Source of the DNA: Algibacter luteus
Lineage (GTDB): Bacteria; Bacteroidota; Bacteroidia; Flavobacteriales; Flavobacteriaceae
Assembly: GCF_900141715.1 (NCBI RefSeq)
Contig: NZ_FQYK01000001.1
Location: 124,001-188,000, forward strand
Length of the DNA: 64,000 nt
Direction of reading: 5' to 3'
Numbering within the stretch: the stretch's first letter is position 1; each line of letters opens with the position of its first letter. Of the stretch, positions 34,677 to 44,438 are shown piece by piece. The translations under genes were made by a program, and so were the position numbers. Under the pieces are notes generated by a model that was not told the origin of the DNA, did not search any database, and saw nothing but the letters and a program-made list of their open reading frames with translations.

Positions 34677-35168
34677 TTAGACGGTTTCACCTAACCAAGC
34701 TTTCATCATCCAAACGGTTTTTTCTTGCTCGGTAATAAAATCACTCATCATCGAGTTTGTACCTTCATCATTCGCATCACCAGATTTATCTAAAATATCC
34801 CTTTCAATTTTTAATAATTCGGTAAGTGAATCTACAATTAATCTTACCGCTTTTTCATCCTCCGAAATATTCTTCCCAACAGGAACTTGTGCTTTTGTGG
34901 TATAATCTTCAAAAGTGTGCAACGGTGTTGCGCCTAAAGTTAAAATGCGTTCTGCTATTTCATCAACTTTTAAATTTGCATCAGTGTATAATTCTTCAAA
35001 TTTTACATGTAAATCGAAGAAGCGCTTTCCTTTAATATTCCAATGTATACCTCTTAAATTTTGATAATATATTTGAAAATTAGCTAGTAAATTGTTCAAA
35101 TCACTTGCTAAATCTTTTGTTTTATGGGTATCTAAACCTATACTATTCAATGTTTTCATGTCTATCAT
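34677..35168 (-). CDS. dps: Dps ferritin-like DNA-protection protein
   Basis: The 163-residue protein oxidises and stores iron with hydrogen peroxide, protecting DNA. The inter-subunit ferroxidase ligands are H42, H54, D69 and E73 in HWNIKGKRFFDLHVKFEELYTDANLKVDEIAER. Length and motifs are standard. Either of two ATGs (35168 or 35159) could be the start. It is divergent from oxyR across about 90 bp, which fits peroxide-dependent control by OxyR. Confidence 0.92.
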   Translation of the reverse strand: MIDMKTLNSIGLDTHKTKDLASDLNNLLANFQIYYQNLRGIHWNIKGKRFFDLHVKFEELYTDANLKVDEIAERILTLGATPLHTFEDYTTKAQVPVGKNISEDEKAVRLIVDSLTELLKIERDILDKSGDANDEGTNSMMSDFITEQEKTVWMMKAWLGETV

Positions 35169-35258
35169 ATTTCTATTACAAATTTAATTTATAATTAACC
35201 TTAATTTCCATAAGTTTTATTGATAGTTTTTATATTTTTATAGCCTAAATTGATACTT

Positions 35259-36200
35259 ATGACTATTACCCAATTATATTACGTACTGGCGGTTGCAGAA
35301 AACCAAAATTTCACTAAAGCAGCCGAAAAATGCTTTGTTACTCAGCCAACATTAAGCATGCAAATTCAAAAACTTGAAGACCAATTGGATGTTCAAATTT
35401 TTGATAGAAGCAAAAAACCCATTGAGCTCACAGAAGTAGGAAAAAAAATAGTAACTCAAGCCCGAAATATTGTAAACGAATCTTACAGAATTCAAGATAT
35501 TGTAGACCAACAAAAAGGTTTTATTGGTGGTGAATTTAAACTTGGTATTATCCCTACAGTTATGCCTACGTTACTGCCCATGTTTTTAAAAAGCTTCATA
35601 AAAAAACACCCAAAAGTTAAACTTAAAATTGAAGAGTTAACCACTGAAGAAATCATAACCAGAATAAAGGATGGACATTTAGATGCTGCTATTGCTGCTA
35701 CGCCTTTAGAAGATGATAATATTAAAGAACGTGTCTTGTATTTCGAGCCTTTTGTATGTTATATTCCTAAGGGACACCGTTTACACACAAATAAAAAAAT
35801 TGATATTTCAGATTTAGATGTTAACGATATGCTGTTATTAGAAGACGGACATTGCTTTAGAGATGGCGTTATAAATTTATGTAAAATATTTAAAGATCAT
35901 GCAGACGATCAATTTCAATTAGAAAGTGGAAGTATTGAAACTTTAATAAAGCTATCTAATGAAGGCTTAGGCATGACGCTACTGCCCTATTTACACACAT
36001 TGGATATTAATGAAAAAGAAAAAAGCCACTTGCATTTCTTTAATGAACCATCTCCTGCACGAGAGGTAAGTTTGATTTACCATAAAAGTGAATTAAAAAT
36101 GCAAATCATTGAAGCCCTACAAGATGTTATTTCTGGAATAATAAGAGGTGCGATAGCCTTTGAAAATGTAAAAATTATAAGTCCCTTACCAAATAAATAA
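35259..36200 (+). CDS. oxyR: OxyR peroxide-sensing LysR-type regulator
   Basis: The 313-residue LysR regulator starts at ATG 35259 (MTITQLYYVLAVAENQNFTKAAEKCFVTQPTLSMQIQKLE); an upstream TTG at 35250 is less likely. The helix-turn-helix is residues 1-60. The two redox cysteines are C199 and C208 in LLLEDGHCFRDGVINLCKIF, the same spacing as in E. coli OxyR, where they form a disulphide on exposure to peroxide. The divergent dps gene is a probable target. Confidence 0.93.
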   Translation: MTITQLYYVLAVAENQNFTKAAEKCFVTQPTLSMQIQKLEDQLDVQIFDRSKKPIELTEVGKKIVTQARNIVNESYRIQDIVDQQKGFIGGEFKLGIIPTVMPTLLPMFLKSFIKKHPKVKLKIEELTTEEIITRIKDGHLDAAIAATPLEDDNIKERVLYFEPFVCYIPKGHRLHTNKKIDISDLDVNDMLLLEDGHCFRDGVINLCKIFKDHADDQFQLESGSIETLIKLSNEGLGMTLLPYLHTLDINEKEKSHLHFFNEPSPAREVSLIYHKSELKMQIIEALQDVISGIIRGAIAFENVKIISPLPNK

Positions 36201-36203
36201 ACT

Positions 36204-36231
36204 AAAAAAGCGACTTAAAAGTCGCTTTTTT
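36204..36231 (+). terminator. Bidirectional rho-independent terminator
   Basis: AAAAAAGCGACT and AGTCGCTTTTTT form a perfect 12-bp stem with a 4-base TAAA loop. It lies between the convergent oxyR gene and the small 65-residue gene, whose stop codon touches it. Confidence 0.9.
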
Positions 36232-36429
36232 TTATGGTTTTAAATAAATTAAACATTGGTCTAATTCTGGGTTTTGCTGTACAAGAGAATGAATAAAAAT
36301 TTTAAGCTCTTCAATCTCGTAAGGTAATAAGCGTTGTAACGCTTTTTGTACTTCTCTGCAAAACAACGTTGCATCAAAACTAACTTTATTAAGCACGGTT
36401 TTGGTGTATTCTAGCATTGCTCTTGCCAT
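36232..36429 (-). CDS. Small conserved hypothetical protein
   Basis: The 65-residue protein (MARAMLEYTKTVLNKVSFDATLFCREVQKAL...) is helical and soluble, with no membrane segment. I recognise it as a small protein conserved in Flavobacteriaceae, characterised by MARAMLEYTKTVL near the start and LLPYEIEEL in the middle, but no function is known. It has its own terminator and sits alone, convergent with oxyR. Confidence 0.7.
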   Translation of the reverse strand: MARAMLEYTKTVLNKVSFDATLFCREVQKALQRLLPYEIEELKIFIHSLVQQNPELDQCLIYLKP

Positions 36430-36551
36430 AATATTTTTTTAGGTTTAGGTTAAAATATAAAAGTAGATTTTTGGTATAAGCTCTATTTTTTTGAACACTG
36501 AAAATTACTAAAAAATTGCATGCGAACTAAAAATTATAGGATATTTAACAT

Positions 36552-37352
36552 TTAAAATCGATTATCGCCATCTAAGATATCACCTAAACCACCTAAAATA
36601 CTGCCTTCACCTTTATCTTTACCACCGCCCCTAGGTGCCGATGCTAATACACGACCCGCTAACCTACTAAATGGTAACGATTGTACGTAAACTGTACCTG
36701 GGCCTTGTAATTTTGCAAAAAACAAGCCTTCGCCGCCAAATACTGTATTTTTTATGCCACCAACAAACTCGATGTCATAATCTACTGATTGATCAAATCC
36801 TACAATGCATCCGGTATCTACTCTAAGTGTTTCGCCTGCTGCCAATTCTTTTCTTGCCATGGTACCACCAGCATGGACAAATGCCATACCATCGCCTTCT
36901 AGTTTTTGCATAATAAAGCCTTCGCCACCAAACAATCCACGTCCTAGTTTTTTAGAAAACTCGATACCTACACTTACGCCTTTTGCTGCACAAAGGAAGG
37001 CATCTTTTTGACAAATGAACTTGCCACCAAACTCTGTTAAATCAATAGGAATGATTTTACCTGGATATGGCGACGCGAAAGATACATTGCGTTTACCTGT
37101 TAGGTCGTTATAAAAAGCTGTCATGAACAAACTTTCGCCAGTAAGTATACGTTTGCCTGCGCCTAATATTTTACCTAAAAAGCCTGTGTCTTTTTGTGAG
37201 CCATCGCCAAAAATAGTTTCCATTTTAATACCATCGTCCATCATCATAAAACTACCTGCTTCAGCCACTACACCTTCTTGAGGGTCTAGTTCTATTTCTA
37301 CGTATTGCATTTCTTCGCCGTAGATTCTGTAGTCAATTTCGTGTGCTGTCAT
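36552..37352 (-). CDS. AIM24 / TIGR00266 family protein
   Basis: The 266-residue protein is a glycine-rich beta-sandwich of the AIM24 family (named after a yeast mitochondrial protein), also called TIGR00266. It shows [18 protein letters not shown] near the start, [42 protein letters not shown] in the middle, and [34 protein letters not shown] near the end. The C-terminus is Gly-rich ([17 protein letters not shown]). Bacterial members have no known function. It is single and separated from the DUF4442 gene by 147 bp. Confidence 0.85.
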   Translation of the reverse strand: MTAHEIDYRIYGEEMQYVEIELDPQEGVVAEAGSFMMMDDGIKMETIFGDGSQKDTGFLGKILGAGKRILTGESLFMTAFYNDLTGKRNVSFASPYPGKIIPIDLTEFGGKFICQKDAFLCAAKGVSVGIEFSKKLGRGLFGGEGFIMQKLEGDGMAFVHAGGTMARKELAAGETLRVDTGCIVGFDQSVDYDIEFVGGIKNTVFGGEGLFFAKLQGPGTVYVQSLPFSRLAGRVLASAPRGGGKDKGEGSILGGLGDILDGDNRF

Positions 37353-37499
37353 AATACTGTATGTTTTTGAGTTATTTGCTTTTTATTTGATTATCTGCTA
37401 TTAGTTGATGGTTTTGGAATTTTGTTACATTTTTTTGTTTGTTGATTAGGTACTTGTTGTTAAGTTGTAAATCAACTAAACGTCTATACGGCAAACAAC

Positions 37500-37952
37500 T
37501 TAACTCTTCACTTTAACACTCCATTCAAAATTAAAGGTAGATACCACAATACCTTCCTCGTTCACACCAACAGATTGCATCCAAAGGGTTTGCCCTTCTC
37601 CAGTTTCTATAGCTTTTTTAAGAATGGCATCAATAGCTTTACCATCATTACAAGTAAAAACAATTTTACCTACCGCTTTTTTAGTAAACGTAGCCTTGTT
37701 TGATGTGACTAACATTGATACCTTTTTACCCGATTCTTGAATCTTACTCATCATTAAAGCGCCTGTAGAGAACTCTGCTGCCATACCTTGTACTGCCCAA
37801 AACATAGACTTGAATGGGTTTTTGTTTATCCAATTTAGTTTCACACCAACTATACATTTTTCGCTATTAATCTCTTTGGTTCTTACGCCACAAAAATAGG
37901 CTGAAGGTAGCTTGAACATAGTGTAAGCATTTAATTTTTTTGGTGTTATCAT
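37500..37952 (-). CDS. DUF4442 hot-dog fold protein
   Basis: The 150-residue protein matches DUF4442, a hot-dog-fold group related to thioesterases (KSMFWAVQGMAAEFSTGALMMSKIQESGKKVSMLVTSNKATFTKKAVGKIVFTC). No enzymatic activity is established. There is no signal peptide. It shares direction with the AIM24-like gene. The ATG at 37952 is preceded by a 162-bp intergenic region facing the DUF4870 gene divergently. Confidence 0.8.
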   Translation of the reverse strand: MITPKKLNAYTMFKLPSAYFCGVRTKEINSEKCIVGVKLNWINKNPFKSMFWAVQGMAAEFSTGALMMSKIQESGKKVSMLVTSNKATFTKKAVGKIVFTCNDGKAIDAILKKAIETGEGQTLWMQSVGVNEEGIVVSTFNFEWSVKVKS

Positions 37953-38114
37953 CTATTTTATGCGGTTTAAATTTTTACTAAGTTATAAAATATTAAAAGA
38001 TTATAAATTGTTAAAGTTATGTTAATTTTTAGTACTATGCGTAACAAAGTACCTTCTTTTAGACATATATTTGTATAAGAAACTATTATATGTTTTAAAT
38101 CAATCGAAAAAATC

Positions 38115-38561
38115 ATGTTAGACAATCATCAAAAAAACATTGCCACTTTTATTCATTTATCTACGTTTAGTCGGTTTTTTATTCCGTTTGGAAATTTTAT
38201 TGGTCCTATTATATTATGGATTGCTAATAGAGACAAATCGGAGTTTATAGATAAACATGGTAAACAAATTATCAATTTTCAAATTAGCATTTTATTATAT
38301 GCTATTATTTTAGGAACGCTAACTATTCCATTTTTTATTTTTAAGATATTTAATGGTATTGACTTTATAGATTTTAATGGGTTTGAGAGTTTCCATGTCA
38401 ATATTGGGAAGCCTTCGCCTTTGTTATACATTGGTGGAGCCTTAGGTGCTCTGGCCATTATTGGATTTATAATTGAATTGGCCCTAATAGTGGTAGCAAG
38501 TTTGAAAGCTAGAGATGGCCAATTGTATAATTACCCACTAACAATTAACTTTTTAAAGTAG
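38115..38561 (+). CDS. DUF4870 membrane protein
   Basis: The 148-residue protein has about three to four membrane helices and the DUF4870 pattern: NIATFIHLSTFSRFFIPFGNFIGPIILWIANRDKSEFIDKHGKQIINFQISILLYAI, followed by ...IIGFIIELALIVVASLKARDGQLYNYPLTINFL. The function is unknown. In Flavobacteriaceae it often lies next to the PadR-PspC-DUF2807 module, as it does here, though a repeat-filled 297-bp gap separates them. Confidence 0.85.
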   Translation: MLDNHQKNIATFIHLSTFSRFFIPFGNFIGPIILWIANRDKSEFIDKHGKQIINFQISILLYAIILGTLTIPFFIFKIFNGIDFIDFNGFESFHVNIGKPSPLLYIGGALGALAIIGFIIELALIVVASLKARDGQLYNYPLTINFLK

Positions 38562-38602
38562 AATAACTTATGTGAAAAAACCAAAAATGGCTGATAGACC
38601 CC

Positions 38603-38710
38603 GCGTTAGGGATTGGAGTGAAAAGCCCACAGCTGAGGTACGAAGCGAGGACTTGTAACGTAAAGCCCGACCCGATAGGGTAACCTGCCTACCGGCAGGC
38701 AGGCGCCCAA
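38603..38710 (+). repeat. Dispersed intergenic repeat, copy 5
   Basis: It opens GCGTTAGGGATTGGAG, contains GAAAGCCC and TAAAGCCCGACCCG, and closes with CCTGCCTACCGGCAGGCAGG and CGCCC. It lies in the gap between the DUF4870 and padR genes. Confidence 0.75.
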
Positions 38711-38792
38711 CTTCTCGATACGGTTCCGATGAAAAACAGGAACCACTCGAAGCGACAAAATAAAATTTCATCAATAAATAATCATCAATCAA

Positions 38793-38814
38793 ACCTGCCT
38801 GCCGGCAGGCAGGT
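38793..38814. repeat. Isolated CCTGCCGGCAGG palindrome
   Basis: A perfect 22-bp palindrome (ACCTGCCTGCC / GGCAGGCAGGT) stands apart from the rest of the dispersed repeat, 83 bp after copy 5. It can form a GC-rich hairpin. Confidence 0.7.
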
Positions 38815-38858
38815 CAATCAAAAAATGAACAGTTTCACAACATTAAAAGCATGACACT

Positions 38859-39200
38859 ATGAAGATAGAAAACACAAAAGCACAAATGCGTAAAGGCGTA
38901 TTGGAATTCTGCATACTCTCGGTTTTGAAAGACGAAGACGCTTATGTAGCAGAGATTCTAGACACTTTAAAAGATGCTAAGTTGCTGGTGGTTGAAGGGA
39001 CCATTTACCCTTTATTGACCAGACTTAAAAACGCAGGACTTTTAAATTACAGATGGGAAGAATCAACTTCTGGACCTCCTAGAAAATACTATGGTTTAAC
39101 CGAAACGGGGAAACTATTTTTAAAGGAACTAAACACCACCTGGAGCGAATTGCACAATGCAGTAACAATAGTAACAAGCCAAAAAAACACAAAAAAATGA
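38859..39200 (+). CDS. PadR-family transcriptional regulator
   Basis: The 113-residue winged-helix protein has the PadR pattern: MRKGVLEFCILSVLKDEDAYVAEILDTLKD, EGTIYPLLTRLKNAGLLNYRWEESTSGPPRKYYGLTETGK. Small PadR proteins of this subgroup (like LmrR) sense amphipathic compounds or envelope stress. It overlaps the PspC gene by 4 bp (ATGA), so it probably controls its own operon. Confidence 0.92.
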   Translation: MKIENTKAQMRKGVLEFCILSVLKDEDAYVAEILDTLKDAKLLVVEGTIYPLLTRLKNAGLLNYRWEESTSGPPRKYYGLTETGKLFLKELNTTWSELHNAVTIVTSQKNTKK

Positions 39201-40987
39201 ATAAAACAGTCAACATAAATTTAGCAGGTATATTTTTTCATATAGATGAAGATGCGTACTTAAAATTACAGCGCTATCTTGAGGCTATAAAACGTTCATT
39301 TACAGACTCGCAAGGGCGATCTGAAATTATAGCAGATATTGAAGCGCGTATAGCAGAACTTTTTAGTGAACGTGTACAGAATGATAAGCAAGTGATTAGA
39401 ATTTCGGAAGTAGACGAAGTAATCTCGATTATGGGGCAACCTGAGGATTACTTAGTAGATGATGAAATTTTTGAGGATGAGCCGCAAACAGCGTACCGCA
39501 GTAAATCAGCAACTTCTAGAAAGCTTTTTAGAGATACGGACAACTCGTATGTTGGTGGTGTTTCGTCTGGATTGGCACATTACTTTGGTATTGATGCTGT
39601 TTGGATTCGTTTAGCTTGGATTTTATTAATTTTTGGAGCTGGTACCGGTATTTTACTATACATATTACTTTGGGTTTTAGTACCTGAAGCTAAAACTACA
39701 GCCGAAAAACTAATGATGACGGGAGAACCTGTAAATATTAGTAACATCGAAAAAAAAATCAAGGACGGATTTGATTCTGTAACCGAAACAGTTGGTGATG
39801 TTGCAAAAAATGTTTCAGACTCAGTGTCAAACGCCGCAAAGAAAATAGATGTTAATAAGAGTGCTAACTCGATAAAATCGTCTTCAAGAACTTTTTTTGA
39901 TACGCTAGGCGATGTTATTATGTTTTTCTTTAAAGTGTTTGCCAAATTTATAGGTGTTTTACTTATAATTATTGGAGCAGCTACTTTAATTAGTTTAATA
40001 ATTGGACTGTTTTCAATTGGTGTTGCAAATGTGATTCAAATCCCAGGGTTAGACTTTGTAGAGCTTGCAAATGCTGGAAACACACCCATTTGGTTAGTGT
40101 CTCTTTTTGCACTTTTTGCTGTTGGTATTCCCTTCTTTTTCTTGTTTTACTTAGGATTGAAGATTTTAATTAACAACCTAAAATCTATAGGCAGTGTTGC
40201 CAAATTCTCCTTACTTGGGCTTTGGTTAATATCTGTAATTGCTTTAATTGTTTTTGGAGTAAGACAAGCTAGTGAACATGCTTTTGAAGAAAGCTATACG
40301 GAAAAAACAGAATTACCAATTACGGCAACAGACACGCTACTTGTTAAAATGAAAGGTCATGATAATTTTAATGCAGACAGTTATCATCAAGACAGGTTTA
40401 AATTAGCCTATAACGATAACGGTGATAAGGTATTATACTCATCGGATGTGGATATAATTGTAAAATCTACGACAGATTCTGTGGCTAAAATTGCCATTAG
40501 AAAAAGAGCCGATGGTAGTGACTATGAAAAAGCCATAGCACGTGCTAAAAACATTAACTACGACTTTGATTTTAAAAACAAAACCTTATTGCTTAACTCA
40601 TATCTAACAACACATCCAGATAATAAATTTAGTGATCAGGAGGTTGATGTAATTCTTTATTTACCAGAAAGCTCTGTAGTATATTTTAACAACAGTACTA
40701 GACATAGCCTACACTATAACACCTATGATGGCAATATTGTATCGAGAGATGACACGAACCATTACCTTAAAATTGGTTATGAAGAAGCCCTATGTTTAGA
40801 TTGCCCTGAGGAAGGATTAAAAGTAAAAGTAAAAACACCACGACTTAAAATAGACGATAAAGGCATTGAAATAAATGCTAAGGATGGTAAATTGAAGATT
40901 GACGAGAGCGGTATAAAAGCAGAATCGGATGATGTGAAATTTAACATTGATTCTGATGGTGTAGAAATTATCGAATCTGAGGAATAA
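39197..40987 (+). CDS. PspC-domain membrane protein with DUF2807-like C-terminal domain
   Basis: The 596-residue protein has an N-terminal cytoplasmic segment (1-95, NLAGIFFHIDEDAYLKLQRYLEAI), a PspC domain (about 98-165; RKLFRDTDNSYVGGVSSGLAHYFGIDAVWIRLAWILLIF), a linker, further membrane helices (about 235-370), and a large outer domain (375-596) rich in beta-strands. The end has IDDKGIEINAKDGKLKIDESGIKAESDDVKFNID. PspC senses membrane stress in enterobacteria, but these long Bacteroidota forms are uncharacterised. It is translationally coupled to padR. Confidence 0.88.
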   Translation: MNKTVNINLAGIFFHIDEDAYLKLQRYLEAIKRSFTDSQGRSEIIADIEARIAELFSERVQNDKQVIRISEVDEVISIMGQPEDYLVDDEIFEDEPQTAYRSKSATSRKLFRDTDNSYVGGVSSGLAHYFGIDAVWIRLAWILLIFGAGTGILLYILLWVLVPEAKTTAEKLMMTGEPVNISNIEKKIKDGFDSVTETVGDVAKNVSDSVSNAAKKIDVNKSANSIKSSSRTFFDTLGDVIMFFFKVFAKFIGVLLIIIGAATLISLIIGLFSIGVANVIQIPGLDFVELANAGNTPIWLVSLFALFAVGIPFFFLFYLGLKILINNLKSIGSVAKFSLLGLWLISVIALIVFGVRQASEHAFEESYTEKTELPITATDTLLVKMKGHDNFNADSYHQDRFKLAYNDNGDKVLYSSDVDIIVKSTTDSVAKIAIRKRADGSDYEKAIARAKNINYDFDFKNKTLLLNSYLTTHPDNKFSDQEVDVILYLPESSVVYFNNSTRHSLHYNTYDGNIVSRDDTNHYLKIGYEEALCLDCPEEGLKVKVKTPRLKIDDKGIEINAKDGKLKIDESGIKAESDDVKFNIDSDGVEIIESEE

Positions 40988-41169
40988 AAAATAAAAGAGA
41001 ACCTATCGGGATGTGTTCGACTAGAAAACTTAAGACACTACGTTTTATGTTTTGGGTTTCATTCACAATTCATCATTAAAATATAACAACTCAGATATTT
41101 AATTTACGAATCGACAAGGTATTATTAGATATTTGGGTTGTTAATTAATCATCAAAAAACCGAATAATT

Positions 41170-41898
41170 ATGACAACTTTAATCAAATTTATTGTAGCTA
41201 CAGTTTTAAGCTTGATGCTTTTATCTTGTAACTTCGACATGAACCTTAATTCGGGTGTTCGTGGTAATGGCGACGTTATTACTACAGACCGAAATATTAG
41301 CGCTTCTTTTACTTCTATAAAAGCTACCGAAGGATTGGATGTTTATCTCACCCAAAGTGATATTGAATCCATAAGTGTTGAGGCCGATGAAAATCTGCAT
41401 GATCTTATTTTAACTGAAGTTGAAGATGGTGTTTTAAGAATTCATACCAAAGAAAATATTGGTAGAGCATCTTCAAAACGTGTGAATGTAAGTTTTAAAG
41501 ACATTTCTAGTATTACCTCTACAAGTGGAAGCGATGTGTATTCTACAAATACTATTTCTGCCGAACGATTAGATTTAAAATCGACTAGCGGTAGTGATAT
41601 GACATTAGATGTTAATACTTCTATTCTAAATTGTAAATCTACCAGTGGTAGTGATTTAAGATTGTCTGGTAAAACTATAAAATTGTACGCTGAGGCTACA
41701 AGTGGAAGTGATATTAAAGCGGCTGATTTAAGTGCAGAATCCAGCGAAGTAAAAGCTACAAGTGGTGCTGACATTACCGTAAACACATCTAAAGCTTTAA
41801 CCGCAAGAGCAACAAGCGGAGGCGATATTAGATATTATGGCAACCCAGAAACTGTTGACAAAAGTGATAGCTCTTCAGGAAGTATCAAACAGCAATAA
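41170..41898 (+). CDS. Head-GIN / DUF2807 lipoprotein with SGSD repeats
   Basis: The 242-residue protein has a lipoprotein signal peptide (lipobox ending at C20). A DUF2807 domain with a run of beta-helical repeats follows; TSGSD, or a variant such as TSGAD or TSGGD, recurs about six times from residue 118 to 220, one per turn. The repeats probably form a right-handed beta-solenoid on the cell surface or in the periplasm. It lies downstream of the PspC gene on the same strand. The function is unknown. Confidence 0.85.
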   Translation: MTTLIKFIVATVLSLMLLSCNFDMNLNSGVRGNGDVITTDRNISASFTSIKATEGLDVYLTQSDIESISVEADENLHDLILTEVEDGVLRIHTKENIGRASSKRVNVSFKDISSITSTSGSDVYSTNTISAERLDLKSTSGSDMTLDVNTSILNCKSTSGSDLRLSGKTIKLYAEATSGSDIKAADLSAESSEVKATSGADITVNTSKALTARATSGGDIRYYGNPETVDKSDSSSGSIKQQ

Positions 41899-42047
41899 GT
41901 AAAAACATATCAATCAACCAAGTAAAAAACCATTTCAGACTTAAATCAAGTTTGAAGTGGTTTTTGTTTTATATTTGTTTGTGACTAAGTAACTCTGTAT
42001 GTGTCAAAACATTAAATGTTACCTTCAGTTTGGTAATTAATCCATTT

Positions 42048-42890
42048 ATGAAAATGAAAAAATCCTTCTCCGTTCTTATTATCACGTTTCTTACCATCTC
42101 TTTAGCGATGGCCCAAAGTGCCGAAAAAATAAAAGGCAATAGAATAGTTAGCATTCAAACCACTGATATAGCTTCGTTCCATACGATTGCTTTAGATGAA
42201 GATTTTGATATTGAAATTATTTATGCTAAAACACCTTTTGTAGAAGTTGAAACCGATGAGAATTTACATGAATTTATTGAGTTTCAAGTTATAGATAGCG
42301 TGCTTACCTTTAATAAAACCATTAGAATTACATCTAAAAAAAAGCTAAACATTAAAGTTGGTTATGATGATGCTTTAAAACATATTGAGACTTCTGGTGA
42401 TTCAGAATTGTTATCATTATCTACTATGGATTTAGAAAATGGCTCTTTAAAAGCAAGAGAATCTTCAAAAGTAGGTTTAACAGTTAAATCTGATCATTTT
42501 GATATTGATACCGATGATAAATCGAAAGTAAAACTGAATCTTACGAGTGAAAATTGTGTTCTTAATATGAGCGGAAACAGTAAACTTGACGCACTGGTAA
42601 ATACGACAGATTTTATAGCTACACTCTATCAACGCGCTCAAACAGATATTGAAGGATCATGTAACACTAGCAAAATAGACTTAGACAATAATTCTAATTT
42701 TAACGGAAAAAACTTTACAACAACTACCTGTAATGTAACCTGCAATATAAGCAGTGATGCTTTTCTTGAAGTTCAAGATACCATCACTATTGAAGCCACA
42801 GGAACAAGTTCGGTATATTTATACGGTAACCCGAAAATCCTTATTGATAAATTAACCGACACCTCTAAGCTTCAGAAAAAAGTCAAATAA
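42048..42890 (+). CDS. DUF2807 (head-GIN) secreted protein
   Basis: The 280-residue protein starts at ATG 42048 (an upstream in-frame TTG at 42030 would add six residues). A signal peptide ends near SLAMAQ. A DUF2807 domain follows (about 40-270), with VEVETDENLHEFIEF and a repeat region in which hydrophobic and Asn/Ser residues alternate. It is a second member of the same family as the upstream lipoprotein but without lipobox and with fewer exact repeats. It ends the envelope module. Confidence 0.82.
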   Translation: MKMKKSFSVLIITFLTISLAMAQSAEKIKGNRIVSIQTTDIASFHTIALDEDFDIEIIYAKTPFVEVETDENLHEFIEFQVIDSVLTFNKTIRITSKKKLNIKVGYDDALKHIETSGDSELLSLSTMDLENGSLKARESSKVGLTVKSDHFDIDTDDKSKVKLNLTSENCVLNMSGNSKLDALVNTTDFIATLYQRAQTDIEGSCNTSKIDLDNNSNFNGKNFTTTTCNVTCNISSDAFLEVQDTITIEATGTSSVYLYGNPKILIDKLTDTSKLQKKVK

Positions 42891-42985
42891 GCAGGCTTTC
42901 TATTTAAGTTTAAGGGAATTTGAAATTTCAAACAAATCGAATTCTACCTCAATTCTTTATTTAAAATTAGATGATTATAAAACTT

Positions 42986-44410
42986 TTATTTTTTCCAAAG
43001 GTTCTCCATTTCTTCTAGTGTTTTTCCTTTAGTTTCAGGGACAAATTTCCAAACAAACCACATAGCTAGAAGAGACATTACACCGTAAACCCAGTAAGCA
43101 AAACCATGATTAAATTGTTCTGTTAAAGCGGTGTTATCATTCATCATTGGGAATGTTAACGATACTAAATAATTTGATATCCACTGAGCTGCCACAGCAA
43201 CTGCCATGGCTTTCCCTCTAATTTTATTAGGAAATATTTCAGAAAGCAATACCCAAACTACTGGTCCCCAACTTAAGGCAAAACTTGCTACGTAAAGCAT
43301 CATGCAAGCCAATGCTAAATAACCTGTTGCTCCTGAGAAAAACACAAACCCTAAAGCTAACATAGCAATAGCCATTCCTAAGGCACCGATTAGCATTAAT
43401 GGTTTTCTACCACGTTTATCTACAGTTTTTACTGCTATAATCGTGAATAAGAAGTTTACGATTCCCACTATAATAGTGAGCAATAAAGCACCATCCGTAT
43501 TCGGATCAATAGATTTAAAAATTTCAGGGGCATAATATAACACAACGTTGATACCCACAAATTGTTGGAATACTGAAAGGGCTATACCAATAAGTATTAT
43601 ACCCCAACCGTATGATAATAACTTCCCTGAACTATCAGTTTCTGTAACTGAATGCTCAATTTCAGCCAATATTCGCTTTCCTTCTTCTTCACCATTTACT
43701 TTTATAAGAACATCTAAGGCTTCTTCTGGTTTATTCTTCAACATTAAAGAACGCGGTGTATCTGGGACAAAAAATAATAATCCTAAAAATAATCCAGCAG
43801 GAATAACTTCTGAGGCAAACATCCATCTCCAACCTACCTCATTCAACCAAGCATCTGATCCTCCGCCTCTTGAGATAAAATAGTTTACAAAATAAACTAC
43901 CATGAAACCACCAACAATTGCTAATTGATTAAATGATACTAACTTACCTCTACTATCAGCAGGTGCGATTTCCGCAATATAAAGTGGTGATAGCATAGAC
44001 GCCAATCCTACCCCAATACCACCTAGAATTCTATAAAAAATAAAGATGGTAGAAAACGTATGGTCTAACTCACCAATTGGTTTAATAAACATTTCTGGCA
44101 TTGCAGATCCTAGAGCTGATATTAAAAATAATAGAGCCGCTAGAATTAATCCTTTTTTTCTACCTAACTTTTTACTTACAAGTCCACCAAAAATTCCACC
44201 TATAATACAACCTATTAAGGCACTAGCAACTAAGAAACCTTTAAAGGCATTAGCAGCTGCTTCTGATAATCCTTTAGGAGTTACAAAAAAGCTATCTAGA
44301 GAGCCTACGGTCCCTGAGATTACTCCTGTATCATACCCAAATAAGAGACCTCCTAGTGTTGCAACTAAGGTTAGTTTTATTAAATATCCTGAATTTTTTG
44401 ATGCTCCCAT
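42986..44410 (-). CDS. Sugar-porter MFS transporter (probable D-xylose:H+ symporter)
   Basis: The 474-residue protein has twelve membrane helices and the sugar-porter motifs GGLLFGYDTGVISGT, SKKLGRKKGLI, RILGGIGVGLASMLSPLYIAEIAPADSRGKLVS, VDKRGRKPLML and PETKGKTLEEME. It resembles XylE-type proton symporters. Its position 66 bp downstream of xylA points to D-xylose as substrate. It is the last gene of the xylose group. A 10-bp-stem hairpin lies between it and xylA. Confidence 0.9.
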   Translation of the reverse strand: MGASKNSGYLIKLTLVATLGGLLFGYDTGVISGTVGSLDSFFVTPKGLSEAAANAFKGFLVASALIGCIIGGIFGGLVSKKLGRKKGLILAALLFLISALGSAMPEMFIKPIGELDHTFSTIFIFYRILGGIGVGLASMLSPLYIAEIAPADSRGKLVSFNQLAIVGGFMVVYFVNYFISRGGGSDAWLNEVGWRWMFASEVIPAGLFLGLLFFVPDTPRSLMLKNKPEEALDVLIKVNGEEEGKRILAEIEHSVTETDSSGKLLSYGWGIILIGIALSVFQQFVGINVVLYYAPEIFKSIDPNTDGALLLTIIVGIVNFLFTIIAVKTVDKRGRKPLMLIGALGMAIAMLALGFVFFSGATGYLALACMMLYVASFALSWGPVVWVLLSEIFPNKIRGKAMAVAVAAQWISNYLVSLTFPMMNDNTALTEQFNHGFAYWVYGVMSLLAMWFVWKFVPETKGKTLEEMENLWKK

Positions 44411-44438
44411 AATTTATATTTAGTTAGTTAATATTAAA

